Source: Turicibacter bilis (lineage in GTDB: Bacteria > Bacillota_I > Bacilli_A > MOL361 > Turicibacteraceae). Taken from it: a stretch of DNA of 64,000 bases. Position numbers and translations under genes: made by a program. Within the stretch, counting starts at the first letter, position 1; every line of letters starts with the position of its first letter. Positions 18,510-27,889 of the stretch are shown here, one piece after another. Under the pieces are notes generated by a model that was not told the DNA's origin, did not search any database, and worked only from the letters and a program-made list of their open reading frames with translations. The DNA is taken from the NCBI RefSeq assembly GCF_024499055.1, contig NZ_CP071249.1:248001-312000 (forward strand), read 5' to 3'.

Positions 18510-18711
18510 TATGTTTCTCTCCTCTTTTTTTTGTAAAATAAAATTTTATCTTCTTGAATTCCGTCATTTAAGAACGAATAATCTCGAACTAAATGATAAC
18601 TTGAAACCTTAAGTTAAGCAAGATGAAATAGTTTACAATTTAGATTATTTTCTTGAGTTTAAAATAAAAGATTTCAAAGGTGAAAAGAAAGGTAAAGGGA
18701 GTGATTGAAAA

Positions 18712-18795
18712 GTGAAAGTGTTGTTAAAAAATGTCGAACTTTTTCTAAGAGAGGTGCATAAACTAATAGAAAAGGAAAGGAGGAGATCAACATGA
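18712..18795 (+). CDS. possible 27-residue leader ORF coupled to the GT32 gene
   Basis: A GTG start lies nine bases after GGGAG (18698-18702). The frame runs 27 codons and its TGA overlaps the next gene's ATG (18792) as ATGA. The predicted peptide is basic and leucine-rich. The ribosome site and overlap suggest translational coupling. No homology was recognised, so this may be a chance frame. Confidence 0.35.
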   Translation: MKVLLKNVELFLREVHKLIEKERRRST

Positions 18796-19382
18796 GTCAA
18801 ATGATTCCTAAAATTATTCATCAAATTTGGATTGGCGATTCAGAAATTCCTAAACAATGTTTACAGTATATCGATTCATGGAAAAAACATCATTCAGATT
18901 GGGAGTATCGATTATGGACTGATGAAAATATGATTAAACTCCAGAATCAAGAGCTTTATGATTCAACGACAAATATTCGACAAAAAGCGGATATTGCACG
19001 ATATGAATTACTATACCGTTTTGGAGGGGTTTATGTGGATATTGATATGGAATGTTTCAAAAACATTGAGCCATTGTTAGATGGGGTTGAATTTTTTGTC
19101 GGTACTGAAGATGATTTTTATTTTTCAAATGAATTGATGGGCTGTGTTCCTTATCATGAGCTCATGTGTGAATTAGTTGAAGGAATACCTGCTTCTATAA
19201 AGTCTGATTATAATTTGACGATTGACGAGCAGAGTGGACCGATTTATATTACGAAATATTTGTTATGGATGCCTCAAGTTACAGTTGTTGAACAGGAAGT
19301 TTTTTTTCCAGAACAAAGTTGCCAAGCTAATCTTAAAAAAAGTTATGCCGCTCATCGGGCTAAATTATTAGCCTCTCTTTAG
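18792..19382 (+). CDS. glycosyltransferase family 32 (sugar-binding DXD) protein
   Basis: A 196-residue protein beginning I-P-K-I-I-H-Q-I-W-I-G, typical of GT32/OCH1-like transferases. It has the R-x-K-A-D-I-A-R-Y segment and the metal-binding DXD (Y-V-D-I-D) near residue 93. Such enzymes add hexoses in capsule or surface glycan synthesis. The start follows AAAGGAGGAG. It is slightly short, and the usual C-terminal H-x-W-x-x-S-W is replaced by A-H-R-A-K-L-L, so the end may be altered. No other glycan genes are adjacent. Confidence 0.82.
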   Translation: MSQMIPKIIHQIWIGDSEIPKQCLQYIDSWKKHHSDWEYRLWTDENMIKLQNQELYDSTTNIRQKADIARYELLYRFGGVYVDIDMECFKNIEPLLDGVEFFVGTEDDFYFSNELMGCVPYHELMCELVEGIPASIKSDYNLTIDEQSGPIYITKYLLWMPQVTVVEQEVFFPEQSCQANLKKSYAAHRAKLLASL

Positions 19383-19484
19383 GGGGAGTTAGACATCCTT
19401 TAAGTGTTAGTAAATTCTCTTGATTCCTCCTCATAAATTTGATATTCTTCTTTAAAGATTAATATTTGAAAGGATATCAATAAT

Positions 19485-20345
19485 ATGAGAAAACATTATG
19501 GGGTTTTAGCAACTCTTTTATCAGCTTTTATATTCGGATTTACCCCCATCTTAGCAAAGTGGACTTATCTAGGAGGAAGCAACGCCATTAGCCTGACATT
19601 TTATCGCTCATTTATGGCGCTTCCTGTCTTGTATGTTATTCTAAACAGTCGAGGAGTTTCATTAAAGATCACAAAAAAAGAAGTCATGCATTTGTTAATG
19701 GTGGGTGGCTTAGGACAAACTTTAACAACGTTAACATTGTACGCATCGTATAATCATTTATCAGTTGGAATGGCAACGACGTTACATTTTATCTATCCTA
19801 TTTTTGTGGTACTGGTAGGTGTTTTATACTATCATGAGTCATGGTCACATGCTAAAATTATCGCTATTGGTTTAGCGATCTTTGGGATGTTGACTTTTAT
19901 TGATCAAACAGGGGATATTAGTTTCATAGGCGTTTTCTTAGCATTTTTATCAGGCGTGACCTATGCTTTTTATATCTTATATATTGATAAGAGTGGCTTA
20001 AAACAGATGGATCCGTTTAAATTGACCTTTTATTTAAGTCTAGTGGTTTCCATCTGTGTCTTTATTTATGGAATTTCGACACAAACCTTGGCATTCTCAT
20101 TAACACCATGGTCTTGGTTTTTGACACTCATGGTAGCACTGCTTGTAACAGTAGGTGCTGTGGCCTTACTTCAAATCGGAATTCGATTAATTGGAAGTAC
20201 AAAGACCTCTATTTTATGTTTAGCTGAACCGATTACAAGTGTTGTTTGTGGAGTATTATTATTAAATGAACAACTTTCAATCATGAAACTGATTGGTTGT
20301 GCATTTATTTTACTATCGTCCTATGCGATTACAAAAGATAAATAA
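19485..20345 (+). CDS. EamA/DMT-family transporter
   Basis: A 286-residue protein with about ten hydrophobic helices in two repeated halves, as in drug/metabolite transporters. The first half contains K-W-T-Y-L-G-G and the second L-A-E-P-I-T-S-V-V-C-G-V-L-L-L-N-E, the usual 'EP' signature of the second EamA repeat. The substrate cannot be told. The start follows AAAGGA; a terminator follows at once. Confidence 0.88.
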   Translation: MRKHYGVLATLLSAFIFGFTPILAKWTYLGGSNAISLTFYRSFMALPVLYVILNSRGVSLKITKKEVMHLLMVGGLGQTLTTLTLYASYNHLSVGMATTLHFIYPIFVVLVGVLYYHESWSHAKIIAIGLAIFGMLTFIDQTGDISFIGVFLAFLSGVTYAFYILYIDKSGLKQMDPFKLTFYLSLVVSICVFIYGISTQTLAFSLTPWSWFLTLMVALLVTVGAVALLQIGIRLIGSTKTSILCLAEPITSVVCGVLLLNEQLSIMKLIGCAFILLSSYAITKDK

Positions 20346-20346
20346 A

Positions 20347-20375
20347 AATATCTCACAAGTGTGAGATATTTTTTT
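20347..20375 (+). terminator. rho-independent terminator
   Basis: AATATCTCAC/GTGAGATATT stem with a 4-base loop and T-run. It rules out the upstream in-frame start of the next gene. Confidence 0.92.
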
Positions 20376-20447
20376 ATGCATGACAGAGATAGACAAGTTC
20401 CTTCTTTTTCACATGGTAAAATAAGAGAATATGAAGGGGGAAGCACG

Positions 20448-21020
20448 ATGAAAAATCCTAAATCATTTACAACATTTTTGGAAGGATTTAATTTGGGGGC
20501 GATTTTAGCATTAATTTCACTAGGTGGAGCCTTGTTAAATAGTCAGACCATTCAGATATATAGTTTGATTCTAATTTTAATCGTAACGAATGGTATCGTT
20601 GTTGGAGTTGTTCGACAGTATTTATTAATTCAATTGACTTTAACAAAAAACATGACTCGGTCATTTAAACAATCGAAAGATCAAGTTCCAGGCCGATTAT
20701 TAGAGATGAGAAATTATAAACTTGCAGATACATTAAAGTTATTGGTCGGAATTAGTGCCAGGTTACGAATGAATATGTGTGGTGTCGTAGTTTTAATGTT
20801 GCTACTCCTGTTAACCTTATTTTTACCAACCATTTATACCTATCGATTGGCCTCAGACATGATGATGTTTAGCTTGATGTGGAGTTTTATATTAATAATT
20901 TATACGTTTAAAATTATTGGAGAGATTAATCACAATTATCATTATCTACAAAATCAAATTACTTATTTATTAGAGATACATCAATTTAATCGAGCAGAGA
21001 TGAGACAAAAGCAAAGTTAG
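20448..21020 (+). CDS. four-TM membrane protein of unknown function
   Basis: The start is the ATG at 20448 after AAGGGGG; an in-frame ATG at 20361 lies inside the preceding terminator. The 190-residue product has two helices at about 17-55, a basic cytoplasmic stretch (about 60-105), and two more helices at about 108-160. No family was recognised. A terminator follows. Confidence 0.65.
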   Translation: MKNPKSFTTFLEGFNLGAILALISLGGALLNSQTIQIYSLILILIVTNGIVVGVVRQYLLIQLTLTKNMTRSFKQSKDQVPGRLLEMRNYKLADTLKLLVGISARLRMNMCGVVVLMLLLLLTLFLPTIYTYRLASDMMMFSLMWSFILIIYTFKIIGEINHNYHYLQNQITYLLEIHQFNRAEMRQKQS

Positions 21021-21022
21021 TG

Positions 21023-21053
21023 GACTATCTATTGGGTTAGATGGTCTTTTTTT
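21023..21053 (+). terminator. rho-independent terminator
   Basis: GACTATCTA/TAGATGGTC stem with one G-U pair and seven T. Confidence 0.85.
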
Positions 21054-21188
21054 AATGTTAGTGATTAATAAAGTGCATATACTATTAATAAATCATTCAC
21101 TTTTAGTGGAGGAAATGACTTAGGGATTGAAAAAGTTTTGGATAGAGGAGAGCCAATTCATGTTCGAGGGGATAAGGGGGAAGTAGCA

Positions 21189-21983
21189 TTGAGAAGTGAA
21201 TTTTCAAAAGTCACTATTTTTCGCGCCATTATAGGATGTGGAATCATCCAAGTTTTAATGGCGATGATGAGTGCAAGTACCGTGAGACAATTATCTTGGA
21301 AAGTGGAAGCCATTTGTTATGTTATGATGAGTGCTTATATCATTTGGCAGTCAACTTATCGTTTGAAATCTTTTAAAAAAGATATAGGAGGGTTACAAAA
21401 TAAAGAGTTACTTTGGTGTGTTTTACTCGTTTTTATGACTCAATATTTTATGTCAGTAGGGGGATATCAAGTTGTTTTAAGTATCCTTTTTTATACGAAC
21501 GAGAGGTTAGCGATTCAAGTTTATGAAGAACCTTTACTTCGCTTTAGTAGCCAGCAAGATTTATTATTTGCGTGTCTCACTGTCTCAATTTTAGTCCCTA
21601 TCTTTGAAGAGTTTTTATTTCGTGGAGTGATTCTGTCCCGATTCATGAATTGGTTTTCAATGATAGGAGCGTTAGCCATCATGGCGCTTTGTTTTGGTTT
21701 TCTTCATGGGGTTGATTTCCTCGGAGCAACCATATTTGGATTTTTATGTGGAATGCTATATCTCAAATTCGAAAATATTTGGGCTCCTATTTTAGTTCAT
21801 CTTTTAAACAATGCGTTAACTTGCTTATCCTTTTCGTTAGGGCAAGCGGTTCATCCATCATTAGCCGCCTTGACTCAAAGTTATATTAATCATCAGTTTA
21901 AAGAGGGATTAGTCTTGTTAAGTGTAGGAATGATTTTGTTATTTTTTACAATCAAACGCTTGAATTCAATCCGGCCCGACTAG
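21189..21983 (+). CDS. CPBP-family intramembrane metalloprotease
   Basis: A multi-helix membrane protein with the three CPBP (Abi/CAAX protease-like) motifs: E-E-F-L-F-R-G, F-G-F-L-H-G and H-L-L-N-N. In this family the Glu and His residues form a membrane-embedded active site. Substrates are unknown; some members process peptides or give bacteriocin self-immunity. The TTG at 21189 is preferred because AAGGGGGAAG precedes it. An in-frame TTG at 21138 has no close ribosome site. Confidence 0.85.
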   Translation: MRSEFSKVTIFRAIIGCGIIQVLMAMMSASTVRQLSWKVEAICYVMMSAYIIWQSTYRLKSFKKDIGGLQNKELLWCVLLVFMTQYFMSVGGYQVVLSILFYTNERLAIQVYEEPLLRFSSQQDLLFACLTVSILVPIFEEFLFRGVILSRFMNWFSMIGALAIMALCFGFLHGVDFLGATIFGFLCGMLYLKFENIWAPILVHLLNNALTCLSFSLGQAVHPSLAALTQSYINHQFKEGLVLLSVGMILLFFTIKRLNSIRPD

Positions 21984-22039
21984 AGACGCTTTTTATTGGA
22001 TAAAATAAAAGAAGTTAAACGATAAAAAGGGTGATAGTT

Positions 22040-23293
22040 GTGAATAAAGAACGAACACTAATTCAATCAATTAAAAAGTATATCGTCCCGCTAATTCGTT
22101 GGATCGGATTGAGTTTATTTATGGGAATTCCAGTGGGAATTATCGTTGGTTTTTTTAAACAGGTGTTAAGTTTAGCCAATCAATTTCGTGGTGATCATCC
22201 ATGGTTAATTTATGGACTCCCTTTGGCAGGGATATTGATTAGTTATTTATATGTTAAAGCTGGCAGAAATGCATATACAGGAGAAAATTTATTGAAATCA
22301 GAAGTGATGCAAGCTTCAAAAGATATTCCTATCTATATGGTGCCCCTGATCTTTTTTGGTTCCCTTTTAACGACTTTTTTTGGAGGATCGGCAGGAAAAG
22401 AAGCAGCGGGTGTTGCGATGGGAGGGACACTAGCCGATGCAATTGCTCACCGTTTTAAATTAAGTGAGGAGGAACAACGAACACTCGTCGTGATAGGTGT
22501 TGGAAGTGGATTCGGCGTATTATACGATGTACCGCTAGCAGGAGCAATTTTAGGCATGGAATTAGTGCTGAAAGGGAAATTTCATTATGAAGCGTTGGTT
22601 CCTGCTTTTGTAAGTAGTGTTGTCGCGAACAAAGTGGCATATCTTTTAGGAGATCAAGCAATTGTTTATCCAGCATTAGACTTAGGTGGTTTTTCATTGC
22701 TATTAATTGTGAAGTTAATCGGGTTAGGAATTTTGTTTGGAGTTGTTTCCATTTTATTCAATATGGCACTAGATACAGCACCTAAAGTTTATAGTCAATT
22801 AATCAAAAATCCAGTTATTAAAGGGATTGTAGGGGGATGTTTAACGATTGTGTTATTTTGGATTGCAGGAGATAATTATAATGGCTTAGGTCAATCCTTT
22901 ATTGCAAAGTCGTTTGAAGAATCTGTGAGTTTGATGGAATGGATTTGGAAAATTATCTTTACGGCTGTAGCATTAGGTTCAGTCTTTCAAGGTGGGCGTG
23001 GAAATCCAACCTTTTTTGTGGGAGCGACCTTTGGGAGTGCTATCGCGCCTTACTTTAATCTCGGGATTCCCTCTGTTGCCGCATTAGGGATGATTGGTGT
23101 ATTTTGTGGAGCTGCTAGTTTACCCTTAACCGGAATAGTTATGGCAATCGAGTACTTTGGCGCGAATGAAGTGATGGCCATTATTCTTGTCATGACCATA
23201 ACTTATATGATTTCCGGGTTTTATGACCTTTTTAGTACGAACAAACTTGCGAAAGGAAAAAAGGAACTATTTGAAGCACAAATTAAATCATGA
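22040..23293 (+). CDS. ClC-family anion channel/antiporter
   Basis: A 417-residue protein with about ten membrane segments. G-G-S-A-G-K-E-A-A-G takes the place of the canonical G-R-E-G-P gating-glutamate loop. It is followed by G-S-G-F-G-V-L-Y-D-V-P-L-A-G-A-I-L-G-M-E and, later, G-G-R-G-N-P-T-F-F-V-G-A. The altered anion-path motifs suggest a non-chloride subgroup (possibly fluoride-type), which is inference. The GTG at 22040 follows AAGGGTGAT; the frame also opens at GTG 22031 inside that site. Convergent with exoA. Confidence 0.85.
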   Translation: MNKERTLIQSIKKYIVPLIRWIGLSLFMGIPVGIIVGFFKQVLSLANQFRGDHPWLIYGLPLAGILISYLYVKAGRNAYTGENLLKSEVMQASKDIPIYMVPLIFFGSLLTTFFGGSAGKEAAGVAMGGTLADAIAHRFKLSEEEQRTLVVIGVGSGFGVLYDVPLAGAILGMELVLKGKFHYEALVPAFVSSVVANKVAYLLGDQAIVYPALDLGGFSLLLIVKLIGLGILFGVVSILFNMALDTAPKVYSQLIKNPVIKGIVGGCLTIVLFWIAGDNYNGLGQSFIAKSFEESVSLMEWIWKIIFTAVALGSVFQGGRGNPTFFVGATFGSAIAPYFNLGIPSVAALGMIGVFCGAASLPLTGIVMAIEYFGANEVMAIILVMTITYMISGFYDLFSTNKLAKGKKELFEAQIKS

Positions 23294-23296
23294 ATG

Positions 23297-23324
23297 AAAA
23301 AAGATAGGTATCCCTATCTTTTTT
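23297..23324. terminator. bidirectional terminator
   Basis: AAAAAGATAGG/CCTATCTTTTT stem between the convergent ClC gene and exoA. Confidence 0.88.
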
Positions 23325-24081
23325 AGTTGGCTTTTAACGTTAGACCGACCGGACAGTGATCAGAACCTAAAATTTCAGGATAAATACAAGCATCTGCTAA
23401 GCGATCTGTTAACTTGGCTGATGCAATAAAGTAGTCAATACGCCATCCAACATTTTTAGCACGAGCATTCGCACGGTATGACCACCATGAATAGCATTCT
23501 TCTTTTGTTGGATAAAAGTGACGGAACGTATCAACAAATCCAGCATTTAAAAGATGTGTCATTTGGTTACGCTCATCAGGTGTAAATCCAGGATTTTTCG
23601 TATTTGTTTTTGGATTTTTTAAATCGATTTGTTGATGGGCCACATTTAAATCACCACAAATAATCACAGGCTTTTTAGACTCTAAATCTGTTAAATATGA
23701 ACGGAAATCTTGCTCCCATTGCATACGATAATCTAAACGAGCCAGTTCATTTTGTGAGTTTGGTGTATAAACCGTTACTAAATAAAAATCTGAATACTCT
23801 AGTGTAATCACACGTCCTTCTTGATCGTGTTCTTCTATCCCAATTCCATAAGCCACCGATAAAGGTTCATGCTTCGTAAAAATGGCTGTTCCTGAATATC
23901 CTTTTTTTATAGCATAATTCCAATACTGATAGTATCCATCCAATTCTAAGTTGATTTGTCCTTCTTGTAGCTTTGTTTCTTGAACACAGAAGAAGTCGGC
24001 ATCAACCTCGTTGAAAAAGTCTAAAAATCCTTTTTTGACACAAGCACGTAGTCCGTTTACATTCCAAGAGATAAACTTCAT
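23323..24081 (-). CDS. exoA: exodeoxyribonuclease III / AP endonuclease
   Basis: A 252-residue member of the EEP superfamily with [11 protein letters not shown] at the start, C-V-Q-E-T-K-L, G-D-L-N-V-A-H and the C-terminal G-S-D-H-C-P-V. It cleaves DNA at abasic sites and degrades 3' ends in base-excision repair. The ATG at 24081 is nine bases after AGGAGG; the ATG two codons earlier is too close to it. Confidence 0.95.
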   Translation of the reverse strand: MKFISWNVNGLRACVKKGFLDFFNEVDADFFCVQETKLQEGQINLELDGYYQYWNYAIKKGYSGTAIFTKHEPLSVAYGIGIEEHDQEGRVITLEYSDFYLVTVYTPNSQNELARLDYRMQWEQDFRSYLTDLESKKPVIICGDLNVAHQQIDLKNPKTNTKNPGFTPDERNQMTHLLNAGFVDTFRHFYPTKEECYSWWSYRANARAKNVGWRIDYFIASAKLTDRLADACIYPEILGSDHCPVGLTLKAN

Positions 24082-24156
24082 TCTCATCTTCCTCCTTTTT
24101 CGATAAGTTTACCCTAAATCAGTCAAAAAGTCCAATTGGATGATTGAGAATCTATT

Positions 24157-24190
24157 TAAAAAGATCGATCAATGAGATCGACCTTTTTTT
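24157..24190 (-). terminator. terminator of the two-component operon
   Basis: AAGGTCGATC/GATCGATCTT (read on the minus strand) with flanking A- and T-runs. Confidence 0.85.
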
Positions 24191-24192
24191 GT

Positions 24193-25482
24193 TTAATATA
24201 ATTTAAACCGTTTATGAATAGGTTTTGTCGGAAGTGTAACACGAAAGGTCGTTAAACCATTTACAGTACTAGTGACTGAAATTTTTCCTTGATGTTGGTC
24301 AATAATTGATTTGGCAATAGCTAATCCAAGACCGTAGCCTCCCGTTTCCCGTGCTCGAGAAGAATCAACTCGATAAAATCGTTCAAAAATTTTATGAAGA
24401 TGTTCTGAAGGAATTCCTTCACCTTCATTGCTAATTTCTAATTGATAAATAGCTCCAATTCGATGAAGATTTATTTCGATTTTTGTCTGAATAGGGGCGT
24501 GTTTAAGGGCGTTATCAAGGAGAATAACGACGACTTGTTGTAAACGCGCTTCTTCACCGGTATACATGAGATCGGGTTCGATGTTCATTTGAAGCTCTTT
24601 TCCAGATTCAAAGATGAGGGACTCGAATGGAAGGATGACATTCATCATCGATTCACTTAAATTAAAAGAGCTTGATTTTATGAGAGATTCATTGTTATCT
24701 AATTTTGTAAGATAGAGGAGATCACTGACTAGTTTAGACATACGCTCAGTTTCTGATTGGATATAATCCATCCATTTTTGTTCACTACGAATGGTGTGAT
24801 CTTTATTGGATAAAAGGATATCAGTGGTCGTTTGGATAACAGTCAGTGGTGTTTTCAGTTCATGAGAAGCATCGGCTACAAATTGTTGTTGTTTTTCCCA
24901 AGCGAGAGCAATCGGTTTAATAGCCCAATTCGCTAAATAATAGCTAATGATGGTAAGAATAACAATGCTAACGCCTCCAATTGCTACAAGAACGACAATC
25001 AATTGGGATAAGGTAGCAAGTTCGGTCGAACGATCAAGAAAGACAATTAGTTTGCTACCATTAGGACGAACGTGTGTTAAATAACGTAATTTTAAGTCAT
25101 TAAAAGAAATGATCCCAGTGTCTTTATCAGATGATAGTACTTGTTCAACTAATTGTTCAGGATTACTTAAATTGGTTTCTTCTGGCATGTTTGATATCGT
25201 TTTAATGAGATGATTGGAGCTATCTAAAAGAAGGGTAAAACTTGAGCGCATTAACGTTTGATTAATAGGTAATGGATTTTTTTTAAGCGGACCATTAAAA
25301 TCTTTAAATGGCGTTCTCATAATTATTCCCTCATTTTGAGCGATTTGTTCCATGACTTTAATTGCTTGGACTTTTCCTGATTGATACATGAGATAATAAG
25401 TACTGCTAAAGATGGCAAAGAAAATCGTTAATAAAATGGATAGATTAATCCAAATGAAGCGATGTTTTAATTTTTTAATCAT
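24193..25482 (-). CDS. sensor histidine kinase, CiaH-like
   Basis: 429 residues: a membrane helix at about 10-33, an extracytoplasmic sensor to about 158, and a second helix at about 160-186. The H-box (A-D-A-S-H-E-L-K-T-P-L-T) has the phospho-His at residue 207, followed by the N-box L-L-D-N-A-L-K-H and G-box segments of the ATPase domain. The start overlaps the stop of the regulator gene by eight bases. The gene pair resembles CiaRH of streptococci in type and order. The signal is unknown. Confidence 0.88.
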   Translation of the reverse strand: MIKKLKHRFIWINLSILLTIFFAIFSSTYYLMYQSGKVQAIKVMEQIAQNEGIIMRTPFKDFNGPLKKNPLPINQTLMRSSFTLLLDSSNHLIKTISNMPEETNLSNPEQLVEQVLSSDKDTGIISFNDLKLRYLTHVRPNGSKLIVFLDRSTELATLSQLIVVLVAIGGVSIVILTIISYYLANWAIKPIALAWEKQQQFVADASHELKTPLTVIQTTTDILLSNKDHTIRSEQKWMDYIQSETERMSKLVSDLLYLTKLDNNESLIKSSSFNLSESMMNVILPFESLIFESGKELQMNIEPDLMYTGEEARLQQVVVILLDNALKHAPIQTKIEINLHRIGAIYQLEISNEGEGIPSEHLHKIFERFYRVDSSRARETGGYGLGLAIAKSIIDQHQGKISVTSTVNGLTTFRVTLPTKPIHKRFKLY

Positions 25483-26158
25483 TTGTTGTTACTCCAAGGC
25501 AATATCCAACCCCGCGAACTGTTTTGATACAAACAGAGGATTTAATAAATTGAAGCTTTTTGCGAAGGAATGAAATATAAACTTCTACGTTATTATAGTC
25601 AACATCTGCATCATATCCCCAAACTTTTTCGATTAATAGCTCTTTAGTCACAATCTGATTCCCATGATTCATTAGACAAGAGAGAATATTAAATTCTTTT
25701 AATCCAAGTTGAACTTTTTTCTCCTGACACCAAAGCTCATGAGTTGAAAGGTTAAGTTGACTATCTTCAAATTTAAGGCAGTCATTTGTCACCACTTCAC
25801 CTTGACGGCGTAATAAAGCACGAACACGGGCGAGTAATTCTTCTGTTGCAAACGGTTTGGTTAAATAGTCATCCGCGCCTAAATCGAGGCCATGAACTTT
25901 ATGTGAAATGTCATCTTTTGCTGTTAGAAATAAGACAGGTGTTGAAAGGTTATATTGACGAAGTTCTTTTAAAAGATCAAAACCATTTAGCTTTGGGAGC
26001 ATGACATCTAAAATGATTAAGTCATAAATTCCACTTAGTCCGTAGTCTAATCCAGTAGCTCCGTCGTAGAAAATATCAACTATATATTTTTGGCTTTTTA
26101 AAATTTGCCCGATAGCGTCGGCTAATCGTCTTTCGTCTTCTACTAGTAAAATTCTCAT
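25475..26158 (-). CDS. OmpR/CiaR-like response regulator
   Basis: A 227-residue protein. The receiver domain has acidic pocket E7-D8, phospho-acceptor D51 (I-I-L-D-V-M-L-P), T-A-K and K-P-F. The C-terminal winged helix ends in V-R-G-V-G-Y. It starts at the ATG after AGAGGTGA; the GTG three codons earlier is part of that site. It is the first gene of a two-gene operon with the kinase and binds DNA once phosphorylated. Confidence 0.92.
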   Translation of the reverse strand: MRILLVEDERRLADAIGQILKSQKYIVDIFYDGATGLDYGLSGIYDLIILDVMLPKLNGFDLLKELRQYNLSTPVLFLTAKDDISHKVHGLDLGADDYLTKPFATEELLARVRALLRRQGEVVTNDCLKFEDSQLNLSTHELWCQEKKVQLGLKEFNILSCLMNHGNQIVTKELLIEKVWGYDADVDYNNVEVYISFLRKKLQFIKSSVCIKTVRGVGYCLGVTTND

Positions 26159-26553
26159 ATTTGTCACCTCTTTTTTTATTTTAGCACAGATATCTTAAAA
26201 CAATCTGAAAGAAAAAAGATGATTGAGAAAATATATAAGAGTAGTCATTTTTACAACTTCTATTGTTAGCTTCTATTCATCATAGTTTAAGGTGTTCATT
26301 TAAAGGTAAGAGTTACAAAAAATTATCTCCTTCTACCTAGAAGGTGAAAATAAGATGGTGGCTAGATTAAAAAAGATGATACGTTGCAAGTCATCATGAG
26401 AAAGAAAAGGAATAAAAAGCAAATAGAAGATTTAATTTGATTTGATTAGTATTTTACTTAGTTTTCATTTAGAGATACATAAAACCTATCGAAAAGCATA
26501 AGATTAAGATAGAATGTAAGCGAATAACTTGTACTGAAATGGGAGAGTTCGAG
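26159..26553. other. divergent intergenic region
   Basis: It lies between the start of the response regulator (minus) and the GNAT/ANT-like gene (plus), so both promoters should be here. No convincing -35/-10 pair stands out. A CCTTCTACCTAGAAGG imperfect palindrome lies near 26330. No larger frame was found. Confidence 0.35.
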
Positions 26554-27864
26554 ATGTATTTACACACGAGTCACTGTCACTTAGTCAAAAATAAAAGTCA
26601 AAACCTTCTGGTTGATGAGTGGGACCAATTACCCTATCCACTCATTCAACCAGAAGATAATCTCTTATATTTAGAGTGGAGTATTATTTTAGATGAAACT
26701 GAAAAACAAGTAGGGACTGTTGCTTTGAAACAATTACCAGATATGGTGACTTTTAAAATGATTTATCATATTGATGGAGAGGAAATAGGATTAGATTTAA
26801 TGGAGGAACTATTAAAATTACAGATTGATTATTCTTTTAACTCTCTCAAAATTCAACGATTAATGATTCAAGTCCGCGCCATCAACTTTGATATGATTCG
26901 TATTCTAAGACGACTCGGGATGCGGTTAGAGGAAAAAACAATGATTCATGATTGTGCTTTAGTCACCTATACATTAACTAATTATCAACAATTACCCATG
27001 ATGAAAATGCGTTCATCTAGTTTAGTACATAGTCAAGTGCTACAATTTGTTAAAAATGAAGAAGAGATTCGAATTTTAATGCAAACCGGTTTACGTCTTA
27101 ATCGAAATGCGCCGATTGACTTAATGCGTGATTATCATTATCGTCTTTTTGTTAATGAAGAAACTTTTTTAGATTATTTAAATTGTACCGATTGGATGCA
27201 TCATTTTGGTGATATAGTGATTGTTAAAAAAACAATTCTTTCAAAGTCTGCTTACTTATTTCAAATACAATTTCAAGATGGAGTGAGATTGGATTTAGAA
27301 TTTATTTCACTTGTTAATTTATGGGGAGCTGTTTACGAAGAAACATTATGTCGAGTCATTTTAGATAAAGATGGCCTCTTACCTCCTCTTGATGATCCTA
27401 ATGATAGTGCCCATTATCTTCAATGCCCAACTGAAGAAGAGTTTAATCAGTTATTAAATGACATTTGGTGGTATCAAATTGAAGTGGCGAAAGCATTGTA
27501 TCGAGATGAAGTTACTTTAGTTAGTTCTATTTATGAAGAAATGTTACTTGAACGAGTGACGACACTATTAAGTTGGAAAATTGGGCTGAAATATGAATGG
27601 AAAATAGATTTAGGACGAAAAAAAAGATGGTTAAAACGATATTTACCTGAAAGTATATACAATGATTACTTACATTTATATCCAAATAAATGCTGTAACT
27701 CAGTATGGGATCGTTTATTTTTCATGGGTTCCTTTATTCAAAAAATAGCGATTGAAATTGCTCAAACTTTAGGCTATGATTACGATCAATCGCAAGGTGA
27801 GATAGTCACGAAGTTTTTACATCGAATTAATTCATTACCTGATAATGCGACAGAATTTAATTGA
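26554..27864 (+). CDS. fusion of a GNAT-like domain to an ANT(6)-like nucleotidyltransferase
   Basis: 436 residues. About 1-145 fits a divergent GNAT acetyltransferase (V-G-T-V-A-L, then I-Q-R-L-M-I-Q-V and I-R-I-L-R-R-L-G-M-R-L-E-E). About 160-430 follows aminoglycoside 6-adenylyltransferase (AadK/AadE-like): E-E-I-R-I-L, R-L-D-L-E-F-I, V-I-L-D-K-D-G-L, a W-Y-Q-I-E-V-A-K-A-L segment and K-R-Y-L-P. The nucleotidyltransferase signature G-S-R...D-Y-D has become G179-L-R and D193-Y-H195, so classic adenylyl transfer may be lost. The start is ATG 26554, seven bases after GGAGAG. Confidence 0.75.
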   Translation: MYLHTSHCHLVKNKSQNLLVDEWDQLPYPLIQPEDNLLYLEWSIILDETEKQVGTVALKQLPDMVTFKMIYHIDGEEIGLDLMEELLKLQIDYSFNSLKIQRLMIQVRAINFDMIRILRRLGMRLEEKTMIHDCALVTYTLTNYQQLPMMKMRSSSLVHSQVLQFVKNEEEIRILMQTGLRLNRNAPIDLMRDYHYRLFVNEETFLDYLNCTDWMHHFGDIVIVKKTILSKSAYLFQIQFQDGVRLDLEFISLVNLWGAVYEETLCRVILDKDGLLPPLDDPNDSAHYLQCPTEEEFNQLLNDIWWYQIEVAKALYRDEVTLVSSIYEEMLLERVTTLLSWKIGLKYEWKIDLGRKKRWLKRYLPESIYNDYLHLYPNKCCNSVWDRLFFMGSFIQKIAIEIAQTLGYDYDQSQGEIVTKFLHRINSLPDNATEFN

Positions 27865-27889
27865 GAAAAGACATCAGTACTCAATCTGA

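Noticed and set aside
20361..20447. N-terminal extension of the 20448 membrane protein
   Set aside because: The upstream ATG lies in the stem and T-run of the preceding terminator; AAGGGGG supports 20448.
26340..26420. 14-codon ORF after AAGGTGAA near 26355
   Set aside because: Too short, no conservation evidence and no coupling to a gene.
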